Source: Puniceibacterium sp. IMCC21224
GTDB taxonomy: Bacteria > Pseudomonadota > Alphaproteobacteria > Rhodobacterales > Rhodobacteraceae
Direction: 5' to 3'
Assembly: GCF_001038505.1 (NCBI RefSeq)
Contig: NZ_LDPY01000003.1
Span: 186,001-250,000 of the forward strand
DNA: 64,000 nucleotides
Position 1 is the first letter of the stretch. Every line of letters starts with the position of its first letter. A program made the translations under genes and the position numbers. Below, one piece after another: positions 62,361 to 64,000 of the stretch. Below the pieces are notes generated by a model. It was not told the DNA's origin, did not search any database, and worked only from the letters and a program-made list of their open reading frames with translations.

Positions 62361-63473
62361 ATGTACTGGAACTGGACACAACCCGACTGGCCGATCTTCC
62401 GGTATGACCGCGCTGCAATCGAGCCTCTCGAAAGGCGGTTTCTGCTGTCCTCAGGCGAAATCCTTGGTGCGGTCCGCCATGTGACAGGCGAGGAGCGCGA
62501 CCGGCTGCGCATCGAGCTTCTGAGTGAGGAGGCGATGCGGACGAGCGCCATCGAGGGCGAGGTTCTGGACCGATCCAGTGTCCAGTCTTCCTTGCGGCGG
62601 CAGTTCGGACTGACCACGGAGGGCGCACCATCAAGACCCCGCGAGCAGGGCATCGCCGAAATGATGGTCGATGTCTATTCGAACTACGCGACACCTCTGA
62701 CCCACGACACGCTCTCTCACTGGCACGGCATGCTCCTGTCCCATGACCGCGGCCTCGAGACGATCGGTGCCTACCGTCGGCATGATGACGCGATGCAGAT
62801 CGTTTCCGGCCGCATTGACCGACCGACGGTGCATTTCGAAGCGCCTCCGTCGGCGCAAGTCCAAGACGAAATGGACGTGTTCGTCGACTGGTTCAATCGC
62901 ACGGCGCCAGAGGGGTCGACGCCACTGCCAGCGCTGACGCGCGCGGCACTTGGACATCTGTGTTTCGAGAGCGTCCATCCGTTCGAGGACGGCAATGGCC
63001 GCCTCGGCCGCGCGCTGGCTGAAAAGTCCCTCGCGCAGAATATCGGCCAACCGAGCCTGATCGCACTGGCCTACACGATCGAACGCGACCGCAAGGGGTA
63101 CTACGACCAGCTCGAAGCCCACCAGAAAACGCTGGATGTGACCGCGTGGCTTCTGTGGTTCGGCGAGACGGTGTTGAACGCGCAGCAGGTCACACTGACG
63201 CGGGTTGCATTCTTCATCGCCAAGGCAAAGTTCTACGACCAGTTCCGCGATCGGCTGAACGACCGGCAGGCCAAGGTGATCGAGCGCATGTTCCGAGAGG
63301 GGCCCGAGGGGTTCAAGGGCGGGCTCAGCGCCGAGAATTACATCGCCATCACCGGCACATCGCGCGCGACAACGACCCGGGATCTGCAGGATCTGGTCGA
63401 GATGGGCGCGCTGAACCGGACCGGAGATCGGCGGCATACGCGGTATTGGTTAAATCTAGGTAGCTATTTGTGA
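62361..63473 (+). CDS. Fic family protein with N-terminal DUF4172 and C-terminal winged helix
   Basis: A 370-residue AMP-transferase: the N-terminus WNWTQPDWPIFRYD matches DUF4172, an inhibitory helix RTSAIEGEVLDRSS (about residue 62) with the (S/T)xxxEG motif places it in class II, and the active-site loop HPFEDGNGRLGRAL (about 206) is complete. The C-terminal 60 residues form a winged helix (AITGTSRATTTRDLQDLVEM). It should attach AMP to a target protein, self-inhibited. Full-length and intact; candidate toxin or defence gene. Confidence 0.87.
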   Translation: MYWNWTQPDWPIFRYDRAAIEPLERRFLLSSGEILGAVRHVTGEERDRLRIELLSEEAMRTSAIEGEVLDRSSVQSSLRRQFGLTTEGAPSRPREQGIAEMMVDVYSNYATPLTHDTLSHWHGMLLSHDRGLETIGAYRRHDDAMQIVSGRIDRPTVHFEAPPSAQVQDEMDVFVDWFNRTAPEGSTPLPALTRAALGHLCFESVHPFEDGNGRLGRALAEKSLAQNIGQPSLIALAYTIERDRKGYYDQLEAHQKTLDVTAWLLWFGETVLNAQQVTLTRVAFFIAKAKFYDQFRDRLNDRQAKVIERMFREGPEGFKGGLSAENYIAITGTSRATTTRDLQDLVEMGALNRTGDRRHTRYWLNLGSYL

Positions 63474-63522
63474 ATAATAACTATATAAAACAGATATTTA
63501 CAACACCACCAATAAGCAGGAG

Positions 63523-64000
63523 CTACTCGGTGTCATTTGACTTCTCTTCCATTTCCTTCTCCTTGGCGGGATCGAAACGGTCAGCCTGACGAATTCCTTC
63601 AGCGAACGCGTTGAAAATAGCCTCTGTCGTCCTGAAAATAGGTTTGGTCCGAAAATGCTCGGATACCTCCAAGCGAATACTCTCAGTAGACTTGGCCTCG
63701 GGGTTGCCTTCCGCCCAAGTTCGACCCGGATGTATTGTGTCCCATGGCGATTTGTTGTTTGCGCGGGTAGTCGCTGCGTCACCGTGCTTGCCGATCCCGA
63801 AAAGTATCTTGGTCTCGTTGTTCCATATCGGCCAGAACAGACGGATCAGATGGTTTTCGGCAGCGGCTTGGTAACCACTCTGCACGGCCAAGGCACGGCA
63901 TTCGAAGTCCTTGAGGTCGATGCCCGCCACTTTCTCTATGTTTTTACGATGCTCATTCAATCTACCAAAGAGTTTTGTCTCCTGCTCTACGACAGTTTTG
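63523..64000 (-). CDS. Eco29kI-family GIY-YIG restriction endonuclease, 5' end outside window
   Basis: The minus strand is open across the window edge; the last 158 residues are seen. FGRLNEHRKNIE has the Arg and His (four apart), and ENHLIRLFWPIWN the Glu and Asn (twelve apart), in the spacing of the catalytic residues of Eco29kI (R104, H108, E142, N154). RSPWD-like SPWDTIHPGRTWAEGNPEA also fits. Eco29kI cuts CCGCGG; specificity here is unknown. A partner methyltransferase would be expected outside the window. About 90 N-terminal residues are missing. Confidence 0.8.
   Translation of the reverse strand, partial: KTVVEQETKLFGRLNEHRKNIEKVAGIDLKDFECRALAVQSGYQAAAENHLIRLFWPIWNNETKILFGIGKHGDAATTRANNKSPWDTIHPGRTWAEGNPEAKSTESIRLEVSEHFRTKPIFRTTEAIFNAFAEGIRQADRFDPAKEKEMEEKSNDTE

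Noticed and set aside
62631-63437. Minus-strand open frame of 268 codons
   Set aside because: Antisense to the Fic gene with its intact HPFEDGNGR motif.

Overview
The window reads as alphaproteobacterial DNA, most likely from a Rhodobacterales (Roseobacter-type) bacterium. This is an inference from GC-rich coding, LysR/TetR-controlled redox genes and a VirB/VirD conjugation set of the kind known from roseobacter plasmids. No rRNA or tRNA gene was recognised and no CRISPR array is present.

Region 1 (1-11.4 kb) is a run of small stress or efflux units, each with its own divergent regulator: a quinone oxidoreductase-like MDR enzyme with LysR; an AraC-type regulator with a NepI-like MFS pump; FMN reductases with a second MFS pump under a TetR regulator; and LysR with an aldo/keto reductase.

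Region 2 (11,451-18,660) is a complete 7.2-kb transposon. It starts with an IS1595-family transposase gene, is bounded by perfect 25-bp terminal inverted repeats, and is flanked by the 8-bp direct repeat TAAAATTT. It carries six passenger genes: LysR, MDR enzyme, SnoaL-like, carboxymuconolactone decarboxylase-like, a periplasmic SMP-30-like beta-propeller and an XRE regulator. A nested 832-bp IS5-family (IS427-type) element sits near its right end.

Region 3 (18.7-28 kb) holds a TetR/DHA2 pump pair, an XRE/MmyB regulator beside a membrane protein, a thioesterase, a truncated tyrosine recombinase, a DinB protein, an excisionase-like antitoxin with a PIN toxin, and two genes of unknown function.

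Region 4 (28.5-35.2 kb) starts with a decayed WYL-regulator remnant, followed by a tightly overlapping three-gene operon: DUF6361 protein, two-motif PLD-type nuclease, and a 1000-residue SF2 helicase. This is the strongest candidate for an uncharacterised defence system.

Region 5 (35.4-62.2 kb) is a conjugation module: virB1-virB11 equivalents on the plus strand (36.2-47.3 kb), and virD4, a VirD2-type relaxase and mobC on the minus strand (55-59.9 kb). A nested palindrome next to mobC is a plausible oriT, followed by a 21-bp-periodic repeat tract and virC1/virC2-like genes. Between virB6 and virD4 sits 7.5 kb of cargo: a TIR-domain operon with a tiny zinc-ribbon protein, and an SbcC-SbcD operon divergent from a BrxR/CapW-like WYL regulator. 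The far end carries a Fic protein and the edge of an Eco29kI-type restriction endonuclease. The right two-thirds therefore looks like a conjugative plasmid or integrative conjugative element loaded with defence cargo. No replication initiator was identified with certainty, so plasmid versus ICE is undecided.
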